Shown piece after piece: positions 1-8,302 of a DNA stretch of 45,748 nucleotides. Position numbers and translations under genes: made by a program. Position 1 is the stretch's first letter. The number at the start of each line of letters is the position of its first letter. The notes below the pieces were generated by a model. That model saw nothing but the letters and a program-made list of their open reading frames with translations, had not been told where the DNA came from and did not search any database. Source of the stretch: Gammaproteobacteria bacterium. Its GTDB lineage: Bacteria > Pseudomonadota > Gammaproteobacteria > GCA-001735895. The stretch covers positions 1-45,748 of the forward strand of contig JANTFI010000007.1 of assembly GCA_024763505.1 (NCBI GenBank), written 5' to 3'.

Positions 1-452
1 ACCACGTCATCGATAATGTAAGGAATCAACCTTTCGCGATCACCCTGCACCACCATCACATCGTTGGCACCGGTTTCGAGCATATGATCGATCTTGCCTA
101 AGTGCTGACCGTCAGCACTTAGCACTTCCAGTCCGCACAATTGCGTCCAGTAATAATCCCCAGGACTGAGCATGGGCAATTGACTTTTACGAATAAAAAT
201 CTTCGCGCCGACCATTTGCTGCGCCTGATCCCTGTCGGCGACACCTTCAAGGCTCACCACCACATTCTTTCCCTGTTTACCACCTTGAATGGCAAGTTGT
301 GAATTCTGCCCCTGATGCTGAATCAGCCACGGGTTGAAGTTCACGATATTTTCGCGCGGGCTGGTCAGGGAAAAGACCTTGACCTGCCCCCTGACTCCAT
401 GCACTCCGAGTATATGACCGACTTCAAGCAGGTCATCATCAGAGTGTGCCAT
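1..452 (-). CDS. rimM: Ribosome maturation factor RimM (3' end cut by window)
   Basis: RimM binds ribosomal protein S19 and helps process 16S rRNA and mature the 30S head. About 150 residues are visible; the C-terminal end lies beyond base 1. The N-terminus reads MAHSDDDLLEVGHILGVHGV, followed by RGQVKVFSLTSP, the typical RimM beta-barrel opening with its G-x-x-G-x-x-G pattern. Further on, the PRC-barrel domain begins near DYYWTQLCGLEV and continues through LGKIDHMLETGANDVMVV. The ATG at 452 lies 11 bases downstream of the rpsP stop, so the two are almost certainly co-transcribed as in the classical rpsP-rimM-trmD-rplS operon, with trmD expected outside the window. No strong Shine-Dalgarno sequence precedes it, which suggests translational coupling to rpsP. 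Identity is secure from sequence and context. Confidence 0.95.
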   Translation of the reverse strand, partial: MAHSDDDLLEVGHILGVHGVRGQVKVFSLTSPRENIVNFNPWLIQHQGQNSQLAIQGGKQGKNVVVSLEGVADRDQAQQMVGAKIFIRKSQLPMLSPGDYYWTQLCGLEVLSADGQHLGKIDHMLETGANDVMVVQGDRERLIPYIIDDV

Positions 453-463
453 GCGCGCCGTTA

Positions 464-715
464 TCAGGCTGCCGCTTTCGCTGCCGTCTTGATCAGGCCG
501 GCAACGCGTTCTGAAGGCTGGGCGCCTTTCGATACCCAGTAATCAACCCGGTCGGTGTCAAGACGCAGTGATTCGGCATCGCCCTGCGCGGAAGGATTGA
601 AAAAACCCAGGCGTTCGATGTATTTACCATCACGCGGACGGCGGCTGTCGCTGACAACGACGTGATAAAACGGACGTCTTTTTGAGCCGCCACGAGCCAA
701 ACGAATAGTAACCAT
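464..715 (-). CDS. rpsP: 30S ribosomal protein S16
   Basis: S16 is a small 30S subunit protein that binds 16S rRNA early in assembly. The 83-residue product begins [20 protein letters not shown] and contains the family motifs [13 protein letters not shown] and LGFFNP, with the usual length of about 80-90 residues. The gene is the first of a minus-strand operon followed at 11 bases by rimM. A GAGGA ribosome binding site sits about ten bases before the ATG, and a well-matched promoter lies at 786-813. Identification is by direct motif recognition. Confidence 0.98.
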   Translation of the reverse strand: MVTIRLARGGSKRRPFYHVVVSDSRRPRDGKYIERLGFFNPSAQGDAESLRLDTDRVDYWVSKGAQPSERVAGLIKTAAKAAA

Positions 716-785
716 AAAATTAAATCCTCTAAACTGTCATCAGACAATAGCAAACCGCCTAACCGGGGCGGTCAGGAAACCGGGT

Positions 786-813
786 ATTGTACCCATAAAG
801 TTTGGTTTGTGAA
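786..813 (-). promoter_or_regulatory. Sigma-70-type promoter of the rpsP-rimM operon
   Basis: On the minus strand the hexamer TTCACA (808-813, 5 of 6 to TTGACA) is separated by 16 bases from TACAAT (786-791, 5 of 6 to TATAAT). Transcription would start near 779 and give a leader of about 65 bases. That leader holds a short inverted repeat (754-759 with 767-772, ACCGCC/GGCGGT) without a T-run. The match and its position upstream of a ribosomal operon make this one of the better promoter calls in the window. Confidence 0.65.
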
Positions 814-1010
814 GAGCCTGAACGGGTTATTTTGGAGAAATCGACAATCTTGCCGGGTTGGTACGGCCATCGCGGTGATTCTAACGACCACCCTCACTTT
901 CTTCGGTCGATTGGCCTTCACAGCTCAACAGAAGACTTTTCGTTCTCCGCAAAAAAATTCAGGGGGAGTATACGTGCTGCAAACGCGGTCGCTCGGACTA
1001 TCCATCCTCT

Positions 1011-2375
1011 TTAAAAAGGCATCCCTGGTGGCATCTTGCCCTTCATGGATTGCATCATGCCGCGCATTGCGCCCTTGTTGCCCATTTTTTTCATCATCTT
1101 TTGCATTTGCTTGTGTTGCTTGAGCAAGCGATTTACATCCTGAATCTGGGTTCCAGAACCATTGGCAACTCGGCGCTTGCGCGAACCATTGATGATTTCC
1201 GGCTTGCGCCGTTCTTGCGGCGTCATCGAATCGATAATCGCGACCATACGCTTCATCTGTTTCATGTGTTCGGGGTTTTGCAATTGCTGACTGATATTGC
1301 CGCCGACTCCAGGCAACTTGTCGATCAAACTGGACAGGCCACCCATGTTTTCCATCTGGGCAAACTGTTCGCGCAAATCATCCAGATCGAAACCCTTGCC
1401 CTTGCGCACCTTGCGCACCAGTTTCTGGGCTTTTTCCTGATCTACCTTCTGATGGGCTTCTTCCACCAGTGAAAGGATGTCGCCCATCCCCAGAATACGT
1501 GAAGCGATGCGATCAGGGTGAAAGATTTCCAGTGCGTCGGTTTTTTCGCCGGAGCCGATAAATTTGATCGGTTTGCCGGTGATCTGACGCACCGACAATG
1601 CCGCACCACCACGCGCATCACCATCGGTTTTGGTTAACACCACGCCGGTCAGGGGCAAGGCGTCACCAAATGCCTTGGCGGTATTGGCGGCATCCTGACC
1701 GGTCATCGAATCGACGACAAACAGGGTTTCAGCCGGTTGCGCAACCTGATGAATCGCCTTGATTTCATCCATCATTTGCTCATCGATGTGCAAACGACCC
1801 GCTGTATCGACCAGTAGCACATCGGCATTGGATTTGCGCGCGGCATCCAGCGCGCCTTGCACGATCTTGACCGGCTTTTGACTGCTGTCGGTGGGATAAA
1901 AGTCAGCCTTGACTTCTGTCGCCAGCGTTTTCAATTGCTCGATCGCGGCCGGGCGATACACGTCGGCACTGACCACCATGACGTGTTTCTTGTCCTGCTC
2001 GATCAGGCGTCGAGCCAGTTTACCGACCGTGGTAGTTTTACCGGCACCCTGCAGACCGGCCATCAGGATCACCACCGGGGGCTTGCTGTTGAGGTTGAGC
2101 GCATCGGCGCTCGAACCCATTACTTCGACCAGCTCATCATTGACGATTTTGACCAGTGCCTGACCTGGCGAAAGACTGTTAAGGACGTCGGTGCCGAGCG
2201 CTTTTTCCCGCACCTGATCGATAAAGCCGCGCACCACCGGCAAGGCAACATCAGCTTCAAGCAAGGCCATGCGGATTTCGCGCAAGGTATCCTTGATATT
2301 ATCTTCGGTCAGGCGACCCTGGCCGCGCAGATTTTTTACCGTCCGGCTGAGACGTTCAGACAGGTTTTCAAACAT
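1011..2375 (-). CDS. ffh: Signal recognition particle protein Ffh (SRP54)
   Basis: Ffh binds 4.5S RNA and signal sequences emerging from the ribosome, and delivers the complex to FtsY for co-translational insertion into the inner membrane. The 454 residues show the N domain (MFENLSERLSRTVKNLRG), the G domain with Walker A GLQGAGKTT near 107-115, DTAGR and TKTDGDARGG, and a methionine-rich M domain at the C-terminus (MQKMMKKMGNKGAMRGMM) with the RNA-binding SGSRKRRVANGSG-like stretch. The length equals the usual bacterial Ffh. The neighbourhood (rpsP on one side, a ypjD-corB pair divergent on the other) matches other gammaproteobacteria. A candidate promoter lies at 2409-2436. Confidence 0.98.
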   Translation of the reverse strand: MFENLSERLSRTVKNLRGQGRLTEDNIKDTLREIRMALLEADVALPVVRGFIDQVREKALGTDVLNSLSPGQALVKIVNDELVEVMGSSADALNLNSKPPVVILMAGLQGAGKTTTVGKLARRLIEQDKKHVMVVSADVYRPAAIEQLKTLATEVKADFYPTDSSQKPVKIVQGALDAARKSNADVLLVDTAGRLHIDEQMMDEIKAIHQVAQPAETLFVVDSMTGQDAANTAKAFGDALPLTGVVLTKTDGDARGGAALSVRQITGKPIKFIGSGEKTDALEIFHPDRIASRILGMGDILSLVEEAHQKVDQEKAQKLVRKVRKGKGFDLDDLREQFAQMENMGGLSSLIDKLPGVGGNISQQLQNPEHMKQMKRMVAIIDSMTPQERRKPEIINGSRKRRVANGSGTQIQDVNRLLKQHKQMQKMMKKMGNKGAMRGMMQSMKGKMPPGMPF

Positions 2376-2408
2376 GATGGAGTCTTGTGTTTTTGAAACG
2401 AGGCGGGC

Positions 2409-2436
2409 AGTATACCTGAAAGCGACAGACTGTCGG
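2409..2436 (-). promoter_or_regulatory. Candidate sigma-70 promoter of ffh
   Basis: The minus strand carries TATACT (2409-2414, 5 of 6 to the -10 consensus), preceded at 16 bases by CCGACA (2431-2436, 4 of 6 to -35). Start of transcription would fall near 2402, giving a leader of about 27 bases. A small inverted repeat (CGACAG/CTGTCG) overlaps the spacer and -35. Supported only by consensus matching and position. Confidence 0.5.
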
Positions 2437-2456
2437 CACTGAAATCAGTGGTGCTG

Positions 2457-3221
2457 CTACAACTTGAAAATTTCACCACCGGTAAGCCGGTTGACGGAAA
2501 ACCCTTGAATCGCTTGCCGGCACTGGTCGTAAATTACATCTTCATCGCCCGGCTTGAAATGAGTCAGCCAGATTTCAGGCTTGTGCTTGAGTTTTTTCAG
2601 ATCCTGCGCCAGCAGGCTGGGGCAGTAATGCTTGGAAACGCGGCTGATTTCGAGATCATCGTCATCGAAGGCTGATTCGACAAACAGTAAATCCAGCCGC
2701 TCATGCCGGTTCAGACTGTCCCAAAGCGTATCATTGGTGGTGGTGTCGCCGCTGAAAGCCACAGCGCCCTTGTCATTGCTGACCCGATAACCCACGCCCG
2801 GAACAGTATGATTGACCGGGATCATTTCAATATTTCGATTGCGGATATTGATGATTTCACCCGGCTGCATGATTTCGAAACGCAGGCAGGGCTTTTTCTT
2901 GTTGGGCAATTCGGAGAAGTCAGGCCAGATAATCCAGTTAAAAACATGCACTTTCAGCGCCTTGATGGTTTTTTCCAGCGCATGCACCACGATCGGCTCA
3001 TCATGGATACCAAACATACTGTCCGCCAGCAAAGGCAGACCCGCGATGTGATCCATGTGGGAGTGGGTCAGGAAAATATGACGGATACCCGTCATCTGGT
3101 TGAGCGGTAAGTCACCCAGCCCGGTTCCGGCATCAATCAGAATATCTTCATCCAGCAAAAAAGACGTGGTACGTAAGCCACTGCCGATACCGCCAGACCA
3201 GCCTAGAATTTTAATTCTCAT
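2457..3221 (-). CDS. Metallo-beta-lactamase-fold hydrolase, class II cyclic-nucleotide phosphodiesterase-like
   Basis: The 254-residue product has the metal-binding signature HSHMDH at residues 53-58 (IFLTHSHMDHIAGLPLL), a buried aspartate in LIDAGTGLGDL, further histidines in VNHTVPGVGY, FSGDTTTND, and a terminal LTHFKPGDE. No signal peptide is seen, so it is cytoplasmic. The arrangement resembles RNase Z-like and class II 3',5'-cyclic-AMP phosphodiesterases (the TTSFLLDEDILIDAG and HxHMDH segments). The phosphodiesterase role is inferred from family resemblance; another phosphoesterase substrate is possible. It stands 80 bases upstream of ffh on the same strand, with its own probable transcript because an ffh promoter lies in the gap. 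Confidence 0.75.
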   Translation of the reverse strand: MRIKILGWSGGIGSGLRTTSFLLDEDILIDAGTGLGDLPLNQMTGIRHIFLTHSHMDHIAGLPLLADSMFGIHDEPIVVHALEKTIKALKVHVFNWIIWPDFSELPNKKKPCLRFEIMQPGEIINIRNRNIEMIPVNHTVPGVGYRVSNDKGAVAFSGDTTTNDTLWDSLNRHERLDLLFVESAFDDDDLEISRVSKHYCPSLLAQDLKKLKHKPEIWLTHFKPGDEDVIYDQCRQAIQGFSVNRLTGGEIFKL

Positions 3222-3524
3222 AGTTATGTACAGTTTTAAACGATATCTTGCAGGGTCGTCGTGTTACCGAGTATAGACGGCGCGCTCACAGTTTCCGAAA
3301 AAAACAGGCCAACAAAACAGGTTGATCAGTATTGCTGTCCGGATTGCGAAGAAATCATTCAGACCGACTCTAACACGAAATTCCACAGCCCCTATGCTGG
3401 TTGATCAATTTGTGACCCAGTTCAAAAAATATTTCGCAACCGAAAAACCCCCTGAAAGCCACCGTGCAGCGGGTATTTTGCAATCCGACTTTCGAGCTTC
3501 TACTTGATCTAAAGTTGGGCTAGA
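3222..3524 (+). other. Intergenic region, no gene supported
   Basis: This roughly 300-base divergent gap separates the minus-strand hydrolase from the plus-strand ypjD-like gene and should carry both promoters. I could not find a convincing -35/-10 pair on either strand. Two direct copies of a GGTTGATCA word occur near 3320 and 3400. An open frame of 61 codons inside it (3322-3507) has no ribosome binding site and no recognisable protein character. Confidence 0.4.
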
Positions 3525-4367
3525 ATGACTACCCGTACGCTTACACAGTCACTTCAATCCGTGCTACTGACCAGTTTTTTTATTCTTGCCTGTTACAGCT
3601 TTTCGGCCTTTTTGATTTTTCGCAATTCTGTCCATAATCTGTCTCTGCCGCGTTGGCAGATTCTGACACCGGCATTGCTGGGCGCAATCAGTCAGGCCGT
3701 GCTGCTGCGAAACCTGATTTTCCCCCAGCCCGATCTGCTCAATCTGGAATTCTTTACGGCCTTTTGTCTGGTCAGCTGGCTGGTCAGCCTGCAAATTCTG
3801 ATCAGCAGCCTGTATCGACCGCTGGAAACTCTCGGCATTCTGATGTTTCCGCTCAGCGGCATATCGGCCGTATTCGCCAGCCTGTACCCGGCCCAACAAA
3901 CGGTTTCGATCGCCAGCACCCCTTATTTGCAGAGCCATATACTTATTTCGGTGATCGCTTACAGCCTGTTGATGCTAAGCGCGCTACAGGCACTGACACT
4001 GGCTTATCAGGATAAATCCATCCGCGCCCACCACCCGGGCGGTTTCATCCGCCATTTGCCGCCGCTGCACGATATGGAAACGCTGCTATTCCAGATGCTC
4101 GGTTTCGGTTTCATTTTTTTAACGACTTCACTGATTACCGGCTTTTACTTTGTCGATAATCTGTTCGCACAGCATCTGGTACATAAAACCATCCTGTCGA
4201 TCGTCAGCTGGGTCATACTCGCCATTTTGCTGTTTGGCCGCTTCCGCTTTGGCTGGCGTGGCAAAACGGCCATTCGCTGGACGCTGACCGCTTTCATTTT
4301 CGTCATGCTGGCTTACTTTGGCAGCAAGCTGGTACTCGAATTCATCCTCAATTCTGCCGCTAACTAA
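3525..4367 (+). CDS. YpjD-like inner-membrane protein, CcsA/cytochrome c assembly family
   Basis: A 280-residue hydrophobic protein with about eight membrane segments. It carries family features of the CcsA/YpjD group: a histidine at the start of a segment in QSHILISVIAYSLLMLSALQ, the LPPLHDMETLLFQML motif, and a late histidine in VHKTILSIVSWVILAILL. CcsA relatives handle haem during cytochrome c maturation; YpjD itself has no settled role, so a haem function is inference. It is followed 18 bases later by the CorB-like gene, the order ypjD-yfjD next to ffh seen in Escherichia coli. The ATG at 3525 has only a weak upstream Shine-Dalgarno sequence. Confidence 0.85.
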   Translation: MTTRTLTQSLQSVLLTSFFILACYSFSAFLIFRNSVHNLSLPRWQILTPALLGAISQAVLLRNLIFPQPDLLNLEFFTAFCLVSWLVSLQILISSLYRPLETLGILMFPLSGISAVFASLYPAQQTVSIASTPYLQSHILISVIAYSLLMLSALQALTLAYQDKSIRAHHPGGFIRHLPPLHDMETLLFQMLGFGFIFLTTSLITGFYFVDNLFAQHLVHKTILSIVSWVILAILLFGRFRFGWRGKTAIRWTLTAFIFVMLAYFGSKLVLEFILNSAAN

Positions 4368-4385
4368 GCGCATTTCTGTATTTTC

Positions 4386-5672
4386 GTGAACGAAGTTTCT
4401 ATCAGCACCCTGTTTATCTCGCTGGCCGTATTGATTCTGCTGTCCGCCTTTTTTTCCGGTTCGGAAACCGGCTTGATGAGCCTGAACCGCTACAAGCTCA
4501 AGCACCTGGCCGACAAGCAGCATGGCGGTGCTCGCCGCGCACTGGCACTACTGCAAAAGCCGGATCAGCTGATCAGCCTGATTTTGCTGGGCAACAACTT
4601 TATCAATATTCTGATCACCCAACTCGCCACCTACATCGGTTTTCGTCTGTATGGTGAACCGGGCATTGCGATCGCCACCGGCGTTCTGACCGTGATCCTG
4701 CTGCTGTTTGCTGAAGTCACCCCGAAAACACTGGCTGCCAACAATCCGGAAAAGATTGCCTTTATAGCCTCCTATGTTTATCAACCGCTGCGCAAACTGT
4801 TACTGCCGCTGATTATTTTGATCAACTGGCTGGTGCATCAGAGCATGCGACTGTTCCAGCTCAACACCCAAAACGTTGCTACCAGCACTGCGCTGAATTC
4901 CGATGAGTTACGGGTTGCGGTGACCGAAACCGCCGGTCTGATCGAGGATTCACATCGCGACATGCTGATCAGTATTCTCGATCTCGAAAAGGTCAAGATC
5001 GATGACATCATGATACCGCGCAATGAAATCACCGGTATCGACCTGGCTGCTGACTGGAGTGAAACCCTCAAGCAAATCACCCGCCTGCCCTACACCCGTA
5101 TTCCGGTGTATGAAGAATCGATCGATAATATCGTCGGTGTCGCGTTGATGAGAAAGATTCTTCCCTTGCTGATGCGAGACAACTTCAACCGCGAAACACT
5201 GGAGAAAATTACCCATGCAGCCTATTTCATTCCTGAAGGTACTGCGCTGACCACGCAATTAATCAACTTCCAGAAAAACAAGCGGCGCATCGGCTTTGTG
5301 GTGGACGAGTACGGTGACATTCAGGGACTGGTAACACTGGAGGACATTCTCGAGGAAATCGTCGGCGAATTCACCTCAGACCCGCGAGCCATTCACAGCA
5401 CCCTGTTTCAGGATGCCGATGGCAGTTACCTGATCGAAGGCAGCACGCATATTCGGGAAATCAACCAGCAACTCGGTATCGACTTACCGAAAAACGGGCC
5501 ACGCACCCTGAACGGCCTGATTCTGGAACACCTCGAAATGATTCCGGAAGCCGGCACCAGCCTGAAGATTGGCGATTATCCGCTGGAAATCATGCAAACC
5601 AAGAACAACATGGTCAAAACCGTGCGACTGAAACTGGACAAACCCGCCCAGCCCGACTCCAACGATGGCTAA
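4386..5672 (+). CDS. CorB/YfjD-type CNNM (DUF21)-CBS-CorC protein, putative Mg/Co transport
   Basis: The 428-residue product begins at a GTG (4386). It has an N-terminal CNNM/DUF21 membrane domain (about 1-190, four hydrophobic segments, with the family motif FSGSETGLMSLNRY near 23-36), then a CBS pair (about 205-330, including MIPRNEITGID and VVDEYGDIQGLVTLEDILEE), and a C-terminal CorC_HlyC domain (about 340-420). Members of this family are linked to magnesium/cobalt efflux. It sits between the ypjD-like gene and radA, and its last eight bases overlap radA, implying translational coupling. The family assignment is firm; the transported ion is inference. Confidence 0.9.
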   Translation: MNEVSISTLFISLAVLILLSAFFSGSETGLMSLNRYKLKHLADKQHGGARRALALLQKPDQLISLILLGNNFINILITQLATYIGFRLYGEPGIAIATGVLTVILLLFAEVTPKTLAANNPEKIAFIASYVYQPLRKLLLPLIILINWLVHQSMRLFQLNTQNVATSTALNSDELRVAVTETAGLIEDSHRDMLISILDLEKVKIDDIMIPRNEITGIDLAADWSETLKQITRLPYTRIPVYEESIDNIVGVALMRKILPLLMRDNFNRETLEKITHAAYFIPEGTALTTQLINFQKNKRRIGFVVDEYGDIQGLVTLEDILEEIVGEFTSDPRAIHSTLFQDADGSYLIEGSTHIREINQQLGIDLPKNGPRTLNGLILEHLEMIPEAGTSLKIGDYPLEIMQTKNNMVKTVRLKLDKPAQPDSNDG

Positions 5673-7026
5673 GACAACCGCCCAGTTTCAATGCCGCGAG
5701 TGCGCCAGTATTCTCAACAAATGGGCCGGGCAATGCCCCGATTGCAAGGGCTGGAACTGCATCGAGGAAATCAAACCCGCGGTCTCCACCCAGCGTAATC
5801 GCGGCAACTGGACCGAGCGTGAAACTACCACCGATATCGTCACATTGAACGAAGTACCGGAAACTGACACGGCGCGCTTCAGCAGTCAACTCGATGAACT
5901 CGACCGTGTGCTCGGCGGCGGCATGGTGCATGGCTCTGTGGTGTTGCTCGGTGGCGATCCGGGCATTGGCAAATCCACCATCCTGCTGCAATGCCTGACT
6001 CGCGTCAGCCAGCAATACGGCACCCTGTACGTCACCGGCGAAGAATCGCTGCAACAAGTCAACCTGCGCGCCAAGCGCCTGGACCTGCCGCGCGACCAGT
6101 TGAAATTACTCAGTTCGACCTGTGTCGAGGAAATCATTTCGCATGCGGTCAAGCTGCAGCCGACGGTCATCGTCATCGATTCGATCCAGACCATTTACAC
6201 CGACAGCCTGCAAAGCGCTGCTGGCTCCGTCAGCCAAATCCGCGAAAGCACCGCACTGCTGGTGCGTCTGGCCAAGCAGCATAATATCGCGATCTTTCTG
6301 GTTGGCCATGTCACCAAGGAAGGCCAACTTGCCGGCCCGCGCGTACTGGAACACATGGTTGATACAGTATTATATTTCGAGGGTGACAGCTCGACCCGTT
6401 ACCGGGTGATTCGTGCGGTCAAAAACCGCTTTGGCGCGGTTAATGAGATCGGCATCTTCGCGATGACCGATCAGGGCCTGAAAACCGTCTCTAACCCGTC
6501 GGCCATTTTTCTTTCCACTCACGACAAGCCAGTGTCCGGCAGCATTATCATGGTGTCGAGAGAAGGCAGTCGGCCGATTCTGGTGGAAATTCAGGCGCTG
6601 GTCACCGAAAGCCACCTGGGCAACCCGCGACGCATCAGTGTCGGTCTTGAAGCTAACCGGCTGGCCATGCTGCTGGCGGTGCTGCAACGCCACGGCGGCA
6701 TTCCGTTGTATGATCAGGATGTCTTCATCAACGCAGTCGGCGGTGTTCGCATCAATGAAACCGGCGCTGATCTGGCGATTATTCTGGCAATTCTGTCGAG
6801 TTTTCGCGACAAGCCGGTCAGCAACCGGCTGCTGGTGTTCGGCGAAGTCGGCCTGTCCGGAGAAATTCGCCCGGTGCCCAATGGTGAAGAACGCCTCAAG
6901 GAAGCTGGCAAGCATGGCTTTGAAACCGCCATTATTCCAGCCGCCAACAAGCCGCGCGGCCAGCCGGCAAAAGTCCTGAAGGTGATCACCGTCAATCATT
7001 TAAGCGACACCTTGAACCTGCTGTAA
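5665..7026 (+). CDS. radA: DNA repair protein RadA (Sms)
   Basis: RadA is a RecA-like, Lon-like ATPase that promotes branch migration during recombination. The 453 residues show an N-terminal zinc finger (C10, C13, C24, C27: CRECASILNKWAGQCPDC), Walker A GGDPGIGKST (96-105), the RadA-specific KNRFG motif (VKNRFGAVNEIG), and a C-terminal Lon-protease-like domain lacking protease function. Length is typical (about 450-460). It starts inside the end of the corB-like gene, so it probably belongs to the ypjD-corB-radA transcript. Confidence 0.98.
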   Translation: MAKTTAQFQCRECASILNKWAGQCPDCKGWNCIEEIKPAVSTQRNRGNWTERETTTDIVTLNEVPETDTARFSSQLDELDRVLGGGMVHGSVVLLGGDPGIGKSTILLQCLTRVSQQYGTLYVTGEESLQQVNLRAKRLDLPRDQLKLLSSTCVEEIISHAVKLQPTVIVIDSIQTIYTDSLQSAAGSVSQIRESTALLVRLAKQHNIAIFLVGHVTKEGQLAGPRVLEHMVDTVLYFEGDSSTRYRVIRAVKNRFGAVNEIGIFAMTDQGLKTVSNPSAIFLSTHDKPVSGSIIMVSREGSRPILVEIQALVTESHLGNPRRISVGLEANRLAMLLAVLQRHGGIPLYDQDVFINAVGGVRINETGADLAIILAILSSFRDKPVSNRLLVFGEVGLSGEIRPVPNGEERLKEAGKHGFETAIIPAANKPRGQPAKVLKVITVNHLSDTLNLL

Positions 7027-7100
7027 AAGCAGCGGAATATTTATACCACCAAATTCTCCTGCACACTGCAAACCATCTCGCTATCCCAGGCCAGGTCTTT

Positions 7101-7106
7101 TATAAT
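7101..7106 (+). promoter_or_regulatory. Candidate -10 element upstream of xseB-ispA-dxs
   Basis: A perfect TATAAT stands 37 bases before the xseB ATG in the 116-base gap after radA. The region about 17 bases upstream (TCGCTA) matches the -35 consensus poorly, so an activator may be needed, or the radA transcript may also feed the operon. Confidence 0.45.
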
Positions 7107-7142
7107 CCGCCTCTTGTTATTCCGACCCAATCGAGTAGTCCC

Positions 7143-7385
7143 ATGCCTGCCGCCGATAAAAGCATCAAAGACTTTGAGAAATCTCTGCATCAACTGGAAC
7201 AGATCGTGCAGAAAATGGAAGGTAGCGACCTTGCGCTGGAAGATTCGCTGAAAGCCTTTGAAAAAGGGATCGAGTTGGCCAAAAACTGTCAAAACGCATT
7301 GAATTCGGCCGAGCTCAAGGTCAACCAGTTGATCGAACAAAACGGATTACAACAAACCCTGCCGTTTGATGAAGATGAAGCCTGA
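7143..7385 (+). CDS. xseB: Exodeoxyribonuclease VII small subunit
   Basis: XseB associates with XseA to form exonuclease VII, which degrades single-stranded DNA. The 80-residue protein contains the family pattern FEKSLHQLEQIVQKMEGSDL, followed by LEDSLKAFEKGIELAKNC, two helices of the small subunit. It is the first gene of the classical xseB-ispA-dxs operon and overlaps ispA. The large subunit XseA is not encoded in this window. Confidence 0.95.
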   Translation: MPAADKSIKDFEKSLHQLEQIVQKMEGSDLALEDSLKAFEKGIELAKNCQNALNSAELKVNQLIEQNGLQQTLPFDEDEA

Positions 7386-8280
7386 TTCCGAGGCTTTCCG
7401 GCTATTGCTGGACGAATACAAGCAGCGGGTCGATGAACGTCTCGATTTCTGGCTGCCTGCAGCCAACCTGATTCCCGAAAGCCTGCATCAGGCGATGCGT
7501 TATTCGGTGCTGGGTAGCGGCAAGCGGGTACGCCCGGTACTGGTTTACGCCACAGCTACTGCGCTGGGCATTCCGCTTCAACGGGTCGATGGCATCGCCA
7601 CCGCGGTCGAAATCATCCATGCCTATTCTCTGATTCACGACGACTTGCCGGCGATGGACGACGATGACCTGCGCCGCGGCCGCCCCACCTGCCACAAGAA
7701 ATTCGACGAAGCCACCGCCATTCTGGCTGGCGATGCGCTGCAGGCATTGGCGTTTTACATTCTGTCGCATGACCCGGACATGACTCCGCAACCGGCCCAG
7801 AGACTGCAAATGATCGAGCGGCTGGCATTGTATTCGGGGTCTCGCGGCATGGCCGGCGGGCAAGCCATCGATCTCGCCTCGGTCGGCAAGCAAATTAATC
7901 TGGCTGAACTGGAAACCATGCACATCCACAAGACCGGCGCATTGATTCGCACCTGTATCCAGATGGCGGCGCTGAGCACTGAGCAGATTGACCCGGTCCA
8001 GATGGATGCACTGGATCGATACGCCAAGAAGATCGGACTATCTTTTCAGGTGCAGGACGATATTCTCGATGTTATCTGCGACACCGATACGCTGGGCAAG
8101 CCGCAGGGTTCCGACGCCCTGCTCGATAAACCGACCTTCCCCAGCATCATCGGTTTGCAGGCTTCCCGCGACAAGGCCCGCGAGCTACATCAGCAAGCCC
8201 TGCAAGCGATTGAGGGTTTCGGTTCCGAGGCGGATATTCTGCGAACCATTTCCCAGTGGTTTGTCGAACGCAGCCATTGA
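7369..8280 (+). CDS. ispA: Farnesyl diphosphate synthase (geranyltranstransferase)
   Basis: IspA condenses isopentenyl diphosphate with dimethylallyl and geranyl diphosphate to give farnesyl diphosphate, precursor of quinone side chains and undecaprenyl carriers. The protein of about 303 residues holds the first aspartate-rich motif DDLPAMD (about 91-97) followed by DDDLRRGRPTCH, the KTGALI segment, and the second motif QDDILD (about 229-234). I chose the ATG at 7369; another ATG at 7375 is possible, and a TTG at 7366 is less likely. The start overlaps the end of xseB, so translation is probably coupled. dxs follows 22 bases later. Confidence 0.97.
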   Translation: MKMKPDSEAFRLLLDEYKQRVDERLDFWLPAANLIPESLHQAMRYSVLGSGKRVRPVLVYATATALGIPLQRVDGIATAVEIIHAYSLIHDDLPAMDDDDLRRGRPTCHKKFDEATAILAGDALQALAFYILSHDPDMTPQPAQRLQMIERLALYSGSRGMAGGQAIDLASVGKQINLAELETMHIHKTGALIRTCIQMAALSTEQIDPVQMDALDRYAKKIGLSFQVQDDILDVICDTDTLGKPQGSDALLDKPTFPSIIGLQASRDKARELHQQALQAIEGFGSEADILRTISQWFVERSH

Positions 8281-8302
8281 CCGGTACACAGACGGCAGAA
8301 TT

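Noticed and set aside
754-772. ACCGCC/GGCGGT inverted repeat considered as a terminator of ffh
   Set aside because: No T-run follows, and it lies in the rpsP leader downstream of the promoter; at most a leader hairpin.
809-1123. Open frame on the plus strand between rpsP and ffh
   Set aside because: It overlaps the ffh 3' end and the rpsP promoter region, has no ribosome binding site and an unlikely composition.
3322-3507. 61-codon frame upstream of the ypjD-like gene
   Set aside because: No ribosome binding site, low-complexity translation and no resemblance to any known protein; treated as intergenic.
7988-8302. N-terminal extension of the dxs reading frame
   Set aside because: It overlaps ispA in another frame; the ATG at 8303 gives the exact family N-terminus and length.
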